Positions 43,833 to 52,889 are shown, counted from the stretch's first letter. The stretch is 64,000 nucleotides of DNA from Ilumatobacter nonamiensis YM16-303 (GCF_000350145.1 NZ_BAOL01000020.1:1-64000); one strand, 5' to 3'. Numbers and translations are program-made. The notes: a model not told the origin generated them from the sequence alone.

Positions 43833-44708
43833 ATGACGAAATTCGGATGGTTGTCGCCGGTTGCCGGACATGCGGGGAGCGATTTCCAGCCGATCGTGAT
43901 GTATCAGGAGGAGCACATCCTGCCGAAGGCGTTGCCGCACTTCGACTCGCTGTGGATCGCCGACCACTTCTACGGATTCGACTCCGAGAAGACGGAGGGC
44001 TTCCTCGAAGCGTGGGTCACCCTCACCTGGCTCGCGGCGCGGTTTCCCGACGTCATGCTGTGTCATCACGTTCTCGGCCACGGCTACCGCAATCCGGCAC
44101 TCACCGCGAAGATGGCCTCCACGCTCCAAGTGTTGTCGGGCAACCGGTTCGTCCTCGGCATCGGCGGCGGATGGCGCGAGGACGAGTACGAGTCGTACGG
44201 CTACGACTTCCCGTCGACCGCGACCCGCCTCCGCCAACTCGAGGAGGTCGTGCAGATCTGTCGACTGATGTGGACCGAGGCGCACCCCACCTTCGACGGC
44301 ACCTACTTCCAGATCGACGACGCCGCCGCCACGCCGCGACCCGACGTCGTTCCACCGATCTGCATCGGGAGTTCCGGTGAGCAGATCGGTCTGCCGATCG
44401 TCGGCCGTCAGGCGGACATCTGGAACGGGTCACTCCGCGGCGGCGACGAGTCGTGGTTGCGGATGCGCGACATCGTCCACTCGGCAGCGAGTGATGCGGG
44501 ACGTGACCCCGCCGACATCGAGTGCAGCGTCACCGTCGCCGGCGAGCTCCCCGACTCCGATGCAGCATCGGAGCAGTGGGTCGAGCGACTGACCCATCTG
44601 CATGATCTCGGCGTCGAACACTTCGTCATGGACTTCGGTCATCCACTCGACGTCGAGCCGGCGCTCCGCTTCGTCGAGCAGGTGATCGCTCCGATCAACG
44701 GCGACTGA
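43833..44708 (+). CDS. LLM-class (luciferase-like) flavin- or F420-dependent oxidoreductase
   Basis: 291-aa TIM-barrel of the bacterial luciferase family: FDSLWIADHFYGF, VMLCHHVLGHGYRNPALTAKM, LQVLSGNRFVLGIGGGWREDEYESYGYDFP, and PPICIGSSGEQIGLPIVGRQADIWN. In actinobacteria most such proteins use coenzyme F420; FMN is the alternative. Substrate unknown. GAACCT lies at -12 to -7, a weak -10 box. Confidence 0.88.
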   Translation: MTKFGWLSPVAGHAGSDFQPIVMYQEEHILPKALPHFDSLWIADHFYGFDSEKTEGFLEAWVTLTWLAARFPDVMLCHHVLGHGYRNPALTAKMASTLQVLSGNRFVLGIGGGWREDEYESYGYDFPSTATRLRQLEEVVQICRLMWTEAHPTFDGTYFQIDDAAATPRPDVVPPICIGSSGEQIGLPIVGRQADIWNGSLRGGDESWLRMRDIVHSAASDAGRDPADIECSVTVAGELPDSDAASEQWVERLTHLHDLGVEHFVMDFGHPLDVEPALRFVEQVIAPINGD

Positions 44709-44729
44709 CGTCCGAGTCGACACCGGACG
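44709..44729. terminator. Candidate bidirectional terminator
   Basis: CGTCCG (44709-44714) pairs with CGGACG (44724-44729) around a 9-nt loop, between convergent genes. A wider pairing CTGACG (44705-44710) with CGTCAG (44749-44754) is an alternative fold. Confidence 0.35.
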
Positions 44730-44750
44730 CGCCGGGGCCGACTTGCGGCG

Positions 44751-45188
44751 TCAGCGTTCCTGGCGGCGTGAACCGGACGTCCGCACGGCGGTCAGCAGGT
44801 CGAAGTGGCAGTCGCGGGTGGCGGCGCCATCGCGAACCTCGCCGTTCTCGGCCTCGAACATCCGGTTGAAGTCGTCGTCGGACCCGAGGATGCCGTACTT
44901 GCGGGAGATCGGTCGCCCGTCTGCCAGGCGGAGACGGTGACACGGCAGCGCCCAGTCGGCGACGCTCGCCTGCTGATCCGGCAGCAGCGCGCCGGCGAGC
45001 TTGTGGACGGTCATCGGCTTCCCGTACCGGGCCGAGTAGGCCAGTGCGAGGTCCTCGTCGCTCACCCAGCGTGCCGGTGGCACGAGGTTGACGAGGTCGA
45101 TCAGGCGGCGGGTGGTCATCGACGCGTCAGGACGCACGGGCGCGGGGCCGGTCCAGGTGGAGAATCGGGAGTCGTTCATCTGTCGCAC
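44751..45188 (-). CDS. MGMT-like (DNA alkyltransferase fold) protein
   Basis: 145 aa. The segment LVNLVPPARWVSDEDLALAY resembles the recognition-helix entry of O6-alkylguanine transferases, and ALPCHRLRLADGRPI contains PCHR, the alkyl-acceptor motif (Cys kept, unlike ATL proteins, which have PWHR). The N-terminal ribonuclease-like domain of Ada/Ogt is missing, so this is the short form. Role in DNA alkylation damage is likely but unproven. The start is GTG 45188, with AGGGGGAAG 6 nt upstream; ATG 45179 is possible. Confidence 0.6.
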   Translation of the reverse strand: MRQMNDSRFSTWTGPAPVRPDASMTTRRLIDLVNLVPPARWVSDEDLALAYSARYGKPMTVHKLAGALLPDQQASVADWALPCHRLRLADGRPISRKYGILGSDDDFNRMFEAENGEVRDGAATRDCHFDLLTAVRTSGSRRQER

Positions 45189-45205
45189 GCCGCTTCCCCC
45201 TGTCG

Positions 45206-45236
45206 ATTCTCACTGCAAGCCATGGCAAGTAGTCAA
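45206..45236 (-). promoter_or_regulatory. Candidate promoter of the MGMT-like gene
   Basis: On the minus strand, TTGACT (45236-45231) and GAGAAT (45211-45206) are 19 bp apart, followed by a Shine-Dalgarno sequence. The -35 overlaps the inverted repeat GTCAACCA (45232-45239)/TGGTTGAC (45250-45257), a possible operator. Confidence 0.35.
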
Positions 45237-45283
45237 CCAACACCCAACGTGGTTGACAGAGGGTCAGGCGTCACATACTGATT

Positions 45284-45335
45284 GTCAACCCAGGAAAGCT
45301 TCACACCTAGGCCACCACGGACTAGGATTGACACA
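45284..45335 (+). promoter_or_regulatory. Leaderless promoter with upstream GTCAACC box
   Basis: TTCACA (45300-45305), a 17-bp spacer and TAGGAT (45323-45328) place the transcription start on the A of ATG 45335. A third GTCAACC copy (45284-45290) lies directly upstream of the -35, in line with the two copies at 45232 and 45257. Confidence 0.55.
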
Positions 45336-45877
45336 TGCAATTCGAGACGAAGGCGAGCCGATCCCGGGAATCCGTCGGTCCACCGGGCGGTCCGACCGTC
45401 ACCGTCCCGTCGTCGTTCACGATCAAGGTCACCGATCTCGAGCCGTACGACCTGCGATTCGAGACGAAGTGGGACGAGCGTGAACGTCGACTCACCATCC
45501 GCGAGGCGACCTTCCTGACCGCCGGAGACGAACCCGTTCGCATGGCGGGCATCATTCGCGTCGCGATCGGCGACCTCGTCGACCAGGCGATGGAAGCCGA
45601 GGTGCTCGGCGAGCGTGGATGGCCGGGCGTGGTCGAGGACCATCCGGACGAGGAGCAGGAGCGTGTGGACGCGCTGGTCTACCTGCTGTCGGTGGCGCTC
45701 GGCTCACCCAAACCGTCGGCCAACGTCGCGATCGCGCGCGGGCTGTCGCCCGCATCGGGTCCGAAACGTGTCGGAGCGGCCCGCAAGGCCGGCCTGTTGC
45801 CGGCGACCGAGTCGGGCAGACCGTCGGCCGGACTGTCGTCGTTCGACAAGGCCGCCCGGGCGAAACGCAAGCGGTGA
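45335..45877 (+). CDS. Hypothetical protein
   Basis: 180 aa, not recognised. The N-terminal 30 residues are Ser/Pro/Gly-rich and polar; residues 28-75 look like a beta-rich unit (FTIKVTDLEPYDLRFETKWDERERRLTIREATFLT); 76-120 are helical and acidic; the last 60 are basic (GPKRVGAARKAGLLP, FDKAARAKRKR), which would suit nucleic-acid contact. No membrane segment. TAGGAT at -12 to -7 of the ATG marks a leaderless start. Confidence 0.65.
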   Translation: MQFETKASRSRESVGPPGGPTVTVPSSFTIKVTDLEPYDLRFETKWDERERRLTIREATFLTAGDEPVRMAGIIRVAIGDLVDQAMEAEVLGERGWPGVVEDHPDEEQERVDALVYLLSVALGSPKPSANVAIARGLSPASGPKRVGAARKAGLLPATESGRPSAGLSSFDKAARAKRKR

Positions 45878-45904
45878 GTCGACACACGCGAGACTGGTCC
45901 TCCG

Positions 45905-46906
45905 ATGTCTGATTCCGACCGCATCCCCGTGCTCGTCTTCGATGACGGCACGCCGAACGCCCGCGCCGCGATGACGCGGGCGCTCGACCACGCCGCCGAG
46001 ATCGTGCTGGCGACTGCGTCCGACTCCCCGAACACCGCCGCCAACCGGGCCGACGCGGCCGACGCCGGTGTCCCGATCGACATCGTCGAGCTCGCACCGC
46101 ACACCGGCATCCGTCATGCGCTCGCGCTGTGCGGCGAGCGTGACATCTACGCGGCGTACGTTCCCCGGGTCGAGCGGCATCCGGGCGAGTTCCTCCGCAA
46201 GATCATCCAAGCTGCCGCGCAGTCCGAGGTCGAGGGTCTGCCCGTGCTGGCGGTCACCATCGTTCATCCCGATGCTCCGACGACCGGCCCGGTCGTCGAG
46301 TTGGATCCGGCCCACGCCGACGCCGGGTTCGCGGCCCTGTTCGCCGCGGGACTCGCCGGCACGACTCGGAGTCCACTCCACGTGTTGCGCCTGGCAGGCG
46401 ACCGGTCGAACGCCGACACCCGCTCGGCCGACGCCCTCCACGCGGCGCGCGTGGCGATCGCCCACGACGAGATCGCCGTCTACGAACAGGACGGCGAGCG
46501 GGACTCCTTCGACGACGCGATCGAGAGCTCCCACGGGGCCCGCGCGGTCGTGGTGGGCTTCGGCGGGGTCACGATCCGCGGGCGCAAGGCGACGCACCCG
46601 GACGAACTTCCCGACTCGACGCTCGAGCTTCCGGATGGTCGGCTCGCGCACCTGCTGTCCCAGCAGATCTCGACCGATCTCGTCGTCGTGTGCGATCACA
46701 TCGAGCTGCAGCACGGGCGCGTGGCCAGCGTTGCGGCGATCGGTGGGGCAGTCGGCGCCATCACGGCGGGAAGTGCACTCGGTGGCCTCATCGGTCTCGG
46801 TGCCGTGTCCGCCGCGATCGGTGTGGCCGCGGCCGGCTACGTGGTCGCCCGCGACGGCGACGACGACGACGGAGACGACGACGGTGGAGCAGCCGAACCC
46901 GAATAG
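45905..46906 (+). CDS. Hypothetical protein with C-terminal glycine-rich membrane segment
   Basis: 333 aa. Residues 1-115 and 125-255 look like two alpha/beta (Rossmann/USP-like) units (IPVLVFDDGTPNARAAMTRAL; SPLHVLRLAGDRSN, ARAVVVGFGGVTIRG); a universal-stress relation is only a guess, and no ATP motif is clear. Residues about 275-315 are a Gly/Ala membrane hairpin (VASVAAIGGAVGAITAGSAL), followed by an Asp-rich tail. It lies 27 nt after the previous gene, likely co-transcribed. Confidence 0.65.
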   Translation: MSDSDRIPVLVFDDGTPNARAAMTRALDHAAEIVLATASDSPNTAANRADAADAGVPIDIVELAPHTGIRHALALCGERDIYAAYVPRVERHPGEFLRKIIQAAAQSEVEGLPVLAVTIVHPDAPTTGPVVELDPAHADAGFAALFAAGLAGTTRSPLHVLRLAGDRSNADTRSADALHAARVAIAHDEIAVYEQDGERDSFDDAIESSHGARAVVVGFGGVTIRGRKATHPDELPDSTLELPDGRLAHLLSQQISTDLVVVCDHIELQHGRVASVAAIGGAVGAITAGSALGGLIGLGAVSAAIGVAAAGYVVARDGDDDDGDDDGGAAEPE

Positions 46907-46947
46907 CCAGGTGTCGAACCCTGTCGGCCAGGTGTTACGTTCGTCAC

Positions 46948-48012
46948 ATGGATGGGGGCATCGAGCAAGCGGTGAAGAAGGTCGTCGCGGGGCTGTTCCC
47001 CGGATCGTCGAACGTCGAGATCGTCGACTTCGGACCGATTCCGGGCGGCTTCTCGCGTGAGACGTTCCGCTTCGACGCCATCGTGCACGCCGCCGGCGGC
47101 CAGCAACGTCACGAGCTGATCCTGCGCAAGGACCCGCCCGAGTCGGTGGCGATCCTGCAGACGAGCCGCGCCGTCGAGCACGATCTGATCGAAGCGGTCC
47201 GGCTCCAGACCGGCGTCCCGGTCACGCAGAGCCTCGGTTTCGAGATGGACCGGTCGATCCTCGGCGAGGCGGCGATGATCCTCCGCCGTGCGCCGGGCAA
47301 CTCGCTCACGACCGACCTCTTCAACGATGGTCCCGACACCGACCAGGCCGACGACGTTGCCCGTCACCTGTGCGAGTCGCTCGTCGAGTTGCACCAGACC
47401 GACATCGCCACGCTCAATCCGCACGGCGACCTCGATGACCCGCGCGGCGTCGGCATCGACGCGAGCAGCTGGGACAGCTACATGGAGTCGACGTTCGAGT
47501 ACTACCTCGACAGCTACCCGTCGACGAACCGCGACCCGATGCTCTGCATCCTCCTCGACGCCTACCTCACCCTGCGCCGGAACAAGCCCCGGCCACTCCC
47601 GTTGTCTCTGATCCACGGCGACTTCAACCCGGCCAACTTCCTCTACGAGAACGGGAAGGTGACGGCGCTCATCGACTGGGAGAACTCCCGCGTCGGCGAC
47701 CCGCGCGAGGACATCGGCTGGATGCTGATGATGGACGACCTGTCCAACACGAAGGTGATGCACCACCCCGCCGACGAAGGCGGCTTCCTCGCCTACTACA
47801 ACAAGCTGACCGGGTTCGAGATCACCGAGCAGGAGATCGGCTACTTCATCCTCTTCGGCACCGCCAACATCGCGGTGCCGATCAACACCGCCATCAAACG
47901 CCGCACCGACGGTGACAACCACGAACTGCTCCACCTCTACCTCGTCCAGTCGAGCACGCCTGCCCTCCCCGGGATGGCCCAGCTGCTCCAGTACCCAGGG
48001 GTCCCCGCATGA
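46948..48012 (+). CDS. Aminoglycoside phosphotransferase (APH)-family kinase
   Basis: 354 aa. Kinase-like fold: HELILRKDPPES (Lys strand), the catalytic Brenner-type motif LIHGDFNPANFLYENGKV and the metal-binding IDWENSRVGDPREDIGWML. Similar actinobacterial and FadE36-like (ACAD10/11-type) proteins act on small molecules or hydroxyacyl-CoAs; drug resistance should not be assumed. TACGTT is exactly at -12 to -7 of ATG 46948. The next gene overlaps by 4 nt. Confidence 0.88.
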   Translation: MDGGIEQAVKKVVAGLFPGSSNVEIVDFGPIPGGFSRETFRFDAIVHAAGGQQRHELILRKDPPESVAILQTSRAVEHDLIEAVRLQTGVPVTQSLGFEMDRSILGEAAMILRRAPGNSLTTDLFNDGPDTDQADDVARHLCESLVELHQTDIATLNPHGDLDDPRGVGIDASSWDSYMESTFEYYLDSYPSTNRDPMLCILLDAYLTLRRNKPRPLPLSLIHGDFNPANFLYENGKVTALIDWENSRVGDPREDIGWMLMMDDLSNTKVMHHPADEGGFLAYYNKLTGFEITEQEIGYFILFGTANIAVPINTAIKRRTDGDNHELLHLYLVQSSTPALPGMAQLLQYPGVPA

Positions 48013-48515
48013 ACACGACGCCGTCCGTCGATCAGATCCTCGAAGGGCTGATCATGGCTCTCGACGACGAGATCCTCCCTGCATTGACGAACCCCAAGGC
48101 CTACGCGACCGCGCAGATGATGCAGTCGTTGATCCAGAGCCTGCGTCAGACGCTGCCGGTGCTCGACGAGCAACTCGTCGAGGAACACAACGACATGATC
48201 CGCACGCTCGCCGATGCTGCCGCGGCGCTCGGTGACGCGTCCGGTGACGCGGCCGATCGTGTCCGCGATCGGGGCGCGACGTTCGGGCAACTCGACAAGC
48301 TCCCCGCGCCGCTGGATCGCGACGTCGTGATCGAGGCGCACACGGCGCTCGGGCGCGCGATCGAGGCGACGTTCCCCGACCTCGACGAACTCCAACGTGC
48401 GGGCGTCGCGTCGGCCGACGACGCGCTGCAGATCATCCGCGCCCATCTCGGGCCGCGCTACGTGCGTGACGCGCAGACGATCGTCGTCGGTGCCGGTTTC
48501 GTCGGTCGCGGCTGA
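48009..48515 (+). CDS. Hypothetical helical protein coupled to the APH-like kinase
   Basis: 168 aa, mostly helix, no membrane segment or motif that I recognise. Residues 20-75 (DDEILPALTNPKAYATAQMM, SLIQSLRQTLPVLDEQL) and 110-160 form two helical stretches around a polar middle. The 4-nt overlap with the kinase gene implies a joint function, possibly as a partner subunit. Confidence 0.65.
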   Translation: MNTTPSVDQILEGLIMALDDEILPALTNPKAYATAQMMQSLIQSLRQTLPVLDEQLVEEHNDMIRTLADAAAALGDASGDAADRVRDRGATFGQLDKLPAPLDRDVVIEAHTALGRAIEATFPDLDELQRAGVASADDALQIIRAHLGPRYVRDAQTIVVGAGFVGRG

Positions 48516-48539
48516 GCCGAGCCCAGCCGGTCGTCTGCC

Positions 48540-48926
48540 CTACGCCTCGCGTTCGCGGACGACGGCCTCGATGCGCTCGGCGACGATGGGAAACCGCTCG
48601 GTCATCGCCGTGAACTCCCAGCTCATCATGCACGCCAGGCGACAACGGGTCTTCGCCGTGACGCGGGCGTTGCGCTTCTCGTGTTTGACGAGCGCGGTCT
48701 CCCCGAAGAACTCGCCGCGCCCGAGACTGGTGACGAACTCGAAGTTGCGGTGGACATCGACCTCGCCGTCGAGCACCACGAAGAACTTGTAGGCGAAATC
48801 GTCCTGCTTCGCGAGGCTGCTCCCCGCGACCATCTCGATCTCGGTGAACGGCTCGGCACAACTCGCGAGGTTGCCCTCATCGAGCCCGTCGAAGAGTGGT
48901 ATCGACCGCAGTTGTTCGGCATCCAT
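48540..48926 (-). CDS. Cyclic nucleotide-binding (CRP/FNR cNMP) domain protein
   Basis: 128-aa stand-alone cNMP-binding fold: LRSIPLFDGLDEGNLASCAE, VVLDGEVDVHRN and the phosphate-binding cassette-like GRGEFFGETALVKHEKRNA. The usual RxSA is KRNA here, so binding to cyclic nucleotides is uncertain. No DNA-binding domain or channel is attached. The ATG at 48926 has a clear Shine-Dalgarno (AGGGGG); the longer open frame upstream lacks homology. Confidence 0.8.
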   Translation of the reverse strand: MDAEQLRSIPLFDGLDEGNLASCAEPFTEIEMVAGSSLAKQDDFAYKFFVVLDGEVDVHRNFEFVTSLGRGEFFGETALVKHEKRNARVTAKTRCRLACMMSWEFTAMTERFPIVAERIEAVVREREA

Positions 48927-48988
48927 GCTCGTTCCCCCTGGGCGTGGAACGTAGCACCTCTGCCCGGGCGGCCTGCCGAGCTCGTCGT

Positions 48989-50638
48989 TCAGGCGAGTTC
49001 GAGGTCGACGACCTCGGTGAGTTCGGGCTCTCCGTCCGCGTTGCGGCCCGAGCGCTCGAGCTTCATCCGCGCGTGGCGCCCGTCGATCGAGAGCGTGGCG
49101 ATCTCGTTGCCGTAGAACGGTCCGGCCTCGCGCGTCCAGGTCAGCGGCTGGTCGGGCACGCGCGCCACCCGACGGAGCAGCACCCGCGTCGCGGCCGCGG
49201 CCGCACGACTCCACGCCACCCGGAAGCCGATCTTCATGAAGGCCGGCACGTAGTTGTGGACCGGTGAGCACGTGAGTTGGTAGACGGCCGCATCGACGTC
49301 CCGATCGAAGTTCGCACGCGCCGCGTACGCGTGGTGCACGTCTCCCGACAGAACGCAGATCGTCGCCGGGGACCGACCGTCGGAACCCTCGTGTTCACCG
49401 TTTCCGACCCGTTCGAACAGCGCGGTCAGCCGGTCGAATCCCTCCCGGAACGATGCCCAGTGCTCGAGGTCGGCCACCCGCCGGAACTTCTCGGACCAGC
49501 GCGCCATCCGCTCGCCGCGTTCGCCCTTCGTCAAGACCTCGTTCCACGACTCGATGTCGTGGAACGATCGGGGGAGCAGCCACGGCAGGGACGTCCCGAT
49601 CAACAGGTGGTCGTAGGTGCCGTTCGCCTGCTCCTCGATCCACTCGAACTCGTCGTCGGACACCATCGATCGGCGATCGCCCTCGAGAATCCGACCGCAC
49701 CGCGAGTCGATCATCAGCAACACGGTGTTGGCGAAGATCCGTCGGTAGGACCACCGCGCGCCCTTCGCTCCGTCGGCCTCGGCGTCGGCAGCGGCGGCGA
49801 ACTCGCGCAGGAGCGGCTCGCAGTCACCGTCGTGAGCGGTCACCTGCTGGTACGTCAGGTCGTGTTCCAGGTCGTCGGGCGACAGGTTCCCGACATGCTG
49901 GTACACCCAGTACGACGACAGGCCGCCGATGATGCGTTCGTTCCACCATGACGTCTCCTGCATGTCCCGGCGCCACGACCCGGACGTGTTCCAGTCGTCG
50001 TGGATGTCGTGGTCGTCGAAGATCATCGCGGTCGGCAACGTCGAGAGCAGCCAACGGATGTCCGGATCGGTCCAGCTCTCCTCGTACAGCCACGTGTACT
50101 CCTCGAAGTCCTTGATCTGTTCGAACGGTGGTTCGGCGATGCTCCGGCGTTCGCGGATGCGGTCCTGGGTCTCGTCGGTCGTCTCGTCGGCGTAGACCTG
50201 ATCGCCGAGGAGCAGCACGGCATCGGGCCACTCGTCCTCCGGCATCTGCAGCAGGCGCTGCGCGTACGTGTCGAGCGCGTCGGGTGCGTAGCGCTTGTCG
50301 TCTTCGACCGCATCGGGTCGCGCGTATCGGCACGACCCGAACAGCAACTGGATCGGATTCGCCGGATCGAACGTGCGGATGCGCGACGGGGGGAGGTCGG
50401 CGTCCGGGTCCGGCCACACGACCGCGTCGTCGAGGCGGACCTCGTACGGCGTCGCGGTACCGGGCTCGAGTCCGCGCACGATGACCAGCGCGTAGTGGTG
50501 TCCGGCCACCTCGAAGGTCTTTGCACGGCAGTCGAGGACCTCGACGACGCACGCTCGATCGACCTCGACCCACACCGTCGCGTCGCGCTCGCCGACGTGG
50601 CGGAGGAGTGGTCCGAGGACAAGGCGCGGTGCGGTCAC
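48989..50638 (-). CDS. PhoD-like alkaline phosphatase D family protein
   Basis: 549 aa. N-terminal Ig-like strand domain (LVLGPLLRHVGERDATVWVE), then the metallophosphatase core: QLLFGSCRYARP, DAVLLLGDQVYADET, TAMIFDDHDIHDDWN, and the distal CVLSGDVHHAYAARA. Hydrolyses phosphate mono- or diesters with Ca/Fe-type metals. No Tat or Sec signal is visible, so it may be cytosolic, unlike secreted PhoD. The start is GTG 50638, where the N-terminal domain begins; the upstream frame is noise. Confidence 0.85.
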   Translation of the reverse strand: MTAPRLVLGPLLRHVGERDATVWVEVDRACVVEVLDCRAKTFEVAGHHYALVIVRGLEPGTATPYEVRLDDAVVWPDPDADLPPSRIRTFDPANPIQLLFGSCRYARPDAVEDDKRYAPDALDTYAQRLLQMPEDEWPDAVLLLGDQVYADETTDETQDRIRERRSIAEPPFEQIKDFEEYTWLYEESWTDPDIRWLLSTLPTAMIFDDHDIHDDWNTSGSWRRDMQETSWWNERIIGGLSSYWVYQHVGNLSPDDLEHDLTYQQVTAHDGDCEPLLREFAAAADAEADGAKGARWSYRRIFANTVLLMIDSRCGRILEGDRRSMVSDDEFEWIEEQANGTYDHLLIGTSLPWLLPRSFHDIESWNEVLTKGERGERMARWSEKFRRVADLEHWASFREGFDRLTALFERVGNGEHEGSDGRSPATICVLSGDVHHAYAARANFDRDVDAAVYQLTCSPVHNYVPAFMKIGFRVAWSRAAAAATRVLLRRVARVPDQPLTWTREAGPFYGNEIATLSIDGRHARMKLERSGRNADGEPELTEVVDLELA

Positions 50639-50793
50639 CGACGACGTGCTATCACTTCGACGGCCTGCGCGGGGAAACCCGCATCGCTGGAACACTCGCC
50701 GGGTTCGATATCGTGGAACGCACACCGGGTAGAAGCAGTCAGCACGCCGACGGCGCGCAGGTCATTGCCCCTCGCAACCACGAGGAGATCACC

Positions 50794-51837
50794 ATGCCTG
50801 CACCCACCGACGCGACCCGCGCCGCAACCGGATCGGTCGAGACCGAACTCGCGAAAGAGCGCACCTTCGGCGGCGACGGCGTCGACGTCGACCGCGAGAT
50901 CCGCATCATCGACCTGTCCGATCCGAGCTCGTCGCAGGACGACATCGACGACGCGCTGTGGTCCGCTGCGGCCGAGACCGGCTTCTTCCAGGTGACGGGG
51001 CACGGCATCGCGCAGGCCGACGTCGATGCCGCGTTCGCGATCACCGAACGGTTCTTCGACCTGCCGACCGAGGTGAAGGAGCGACGGTCGATGCCGCCGC
51101 GCACCAACAGCGGCTGGGAGTTCAAGTCACAGAAGCGGCCCTCGACCGGGACGTACGACCACAAGGAGACGTTCCAGGTCACGATCTCGCGGATGGAGAA
51201 GTACGACCTCTGGCCGACCGAGGACGAGATCGCGGACTTCCGGCGGATCCTCTCCGAGTTCGAGGCGGCGAACCACGCGCTCGCCATGCGGCTGCTGTCG
51301 TCGTTCGCCCGCAAGCTCGGATTCCCGGAAGCGTTCTTCACCGAACGTCACGACCCCTCCTCGCCGGAGTACCAGTCGACGCTGCGCATCCTGCACTACC
51401 TCCCGATGGACGCGAGCGACCTGCGCCCGGGGGAGTGGCGCGCCGGCGCCCACACCGACTTCGACTGCCTCACGCTGCTCCACCAGCGGGTCGGCCAGCG
51501 CGGCCTCCAGCTGTGTCCGGGCGCCGAGGCGGCGAGCCGCGAGTCGAACGATCCGCTCGGATGGACCGACGTCGAGCCCGTGCCCGGGACCGTCACGTGC
51601 AACATCGGCGACATGCTGATGCGCTGGAGTGACGACCAACTCCCGTCCACCCTGCACCGCGTGCGGATGCCGCGACCCGACGAGATCGTCGGTGACCGCC
51701 TCGGCCCGCGCTACTCGATGGCCTACTTCGCGCAGGCGGATCGGGACGCGATCATCGAGAGTCCCAGCGGTACGCACGCCCCGATCACCGCCGCCGACTA
51801 TCTCGAACAGCGCATCGCCGCGAACTTCGCCGGCTGA
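50794..51837 (+). CDS. 2-oxoglutarate/Fe(II)-dependent dioxygenase, isopenicillin N synthase family
   Basis: 347 aa. DIOX_N region REIRIIDLSDPSSSQDDI and ETGFFQVTGHGI; iron ligands H and D in AGAHTDFDCLTLL and H in STLHRVRMP; the 2OG Arg in GPRYSMAYF. It differs from the homologue at 28834 by an insertion (WEFKSQKRPSTGTYDHKE) that resembles plant-type oxidases. A good ribosome site (GAGGAG, 50782-50787) precedes ATG 50794. Its last 40 nt overlap the convergent transporter gene. Substrate unknown. Confidence 0.88.
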   Translation: MPAPTDATRAATGSVETELAKERTFGGDGVDVDREIRIIDLSDPSSSQDDIDDALWSAAAETGFFQVTGHGIAQADVDAAFAITERFFDLPTEVKERRSMPPRTNSGWEFKSQKRPSTGTYDHKETFQVTISRMEKYDLWPTEDEIADFRRILSEFEAANHALAMRLLSSFARKLGFPEAFFTERHDPSSPEYQSTLRILHYLPMDASDLRPGEWRAGAHTDFDCLTLLHQRVGQRGLQLCPGAEAASRESNDPLGWTDVEPVPGTVTCNIGDMLMRWSDDQLPSTLHRVRMPRPDEIVGDRLGPRYSMAYFAQADRDAIIESPSGTHAPITAADYLEQRIAANFAG

Positions 51838-52760
51838 GATCCGCGCCGAGATCGCGGCGCGGGTGCATCGCGCGACACCAGCACCAGCCAGATCACCGCA
51901 CCGAGGATGATCGCACCGCCGACGAGCGTCGCGACGCTCGGCACCTCCCCGGGCCAGATCCACACCCAGAGTGGAGCGAGGACGACCTCGGTCATCAGGA
52001 GCAGCGGCACCTTCGCCGCGGGCACCGACCGATGGCCGAGGTTGAAACACGGCAGCCCGAACCCGAGCGCGACGCCGCCCGACACGCATGCCATCGTTCC
52101 GTCCCGCAGGCTCACGCCCAGCCCCTCACCTTGTGCCACTGCGACGATGCCGGCGCCGAGGCCGAGGATCGAACCGGCGATCAACGTCGGCACGACCGGA
52201 TCCACGCTCGGAGCCGAGCGCATCAGCACGCTGTAGGTGCCGACACTGACGGGGATCAGCCCGGCGAACAGCAGCCCGGATGCGGATCCGACCTCGAGGC
52301 CGGCGCCCACCGTGATCGTCACGCCGACCAGCGTGATGCCGATCGCGATGGCGGTCGTTCGCGCCACCGGCTCGCGCAGCCAGATCCAACCGATCAGCGC
52401 CGCGAAGATCGGTGCCGCCGCGAGGAGGAACAGCGTCGTCGCCGCCGATGTGCCGGACAGGGCGAGGATGTAGAGCATCGACGTACACGCCAGCACTGCG
52501 CCGGCGAGCCACGTCGTGCGGGTGACCGTCGAGAAGTCGACCGGCCGACCGCCGCGTCGGAGCACGATGAGGATCACCATCGCGAGCGCGGTCGACGCGC
52601 CGCGGTACGCGAGGAACTGGAAGTCGGTCGCGTCCTCGACGGCGGCGTAGGCGATCGCGGTGACGCTGAACAGCACGCCGGCACCGACGACGAGCAGACC
52701 GCCCTGCCGCTCGGTGAGTTCACCCTGGCCGGTGAAGGCATCGCGGTACGCGGTCAGCAT
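51798..52760 (-). CDS. EamA/DMT-superfamily transporter
   Basis: 320 aa with about ten helices arranged as two EamA repeats. Typical pieces are FSVTAIAYAAVED, AYRGASTALAMVILIVLRR, ATTLFLLAAAPIFAALIGWIWLREPVA at the end of repeat 1, and VPLLLMTEVVLAPLWVWIWPGEVPS at the end of repeat 2. It exports or imports a small metabolite that cannot be named. TACGAT lies exactly at -12 to -7 of the minus-strand ATG. Confidence 0.9.
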   Translation of the reverse strand: MLTAYRDAFTGQGELTERQGGLLVVGAGVLFSVTAIAYAAVEDATDFQFLAYRGASTALAMVILIVLRRGGRPVDFSTVTRTTWLAGAVLACTSMLYILALSGTSAATTLFLLAAAPIFAALIGWIWLREPVARTTAIAIGITLVGVTITVGAGLEVGSASGLLFAGLIPVSVGTYSVLMRSAPSVDPVVPTLIAGSILGLGAGIVAVAQGEGLGVSLRDGTMACVSGGVALGFGLPCFNLGHRSVPAAKVPLLLMTEVVLAPLWVWIWPGEVPSVATLVGGAIILGAVIWLVLVSRDAPAPRSRRGSQPAKFAAMRCSR

Positions 52761-52889
52761 CGCGGAATCGTAGGTCCGGATGCGGCGGCGGAGCGATGGG
52801 GAATCCGGGTGCTGTCGCTACCACGTCCGGGTCGCTGGCCACCCGATCACAAGTGCACTAGTGTCGTCGGCACGACCAGGAGGTGCCCG

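Noticed and set aside
46948-48012. Antibiotic resistance gene
   Set aside because: The APH fold is shared by many kinases, and the context gives no support for aminoglycoside modification.
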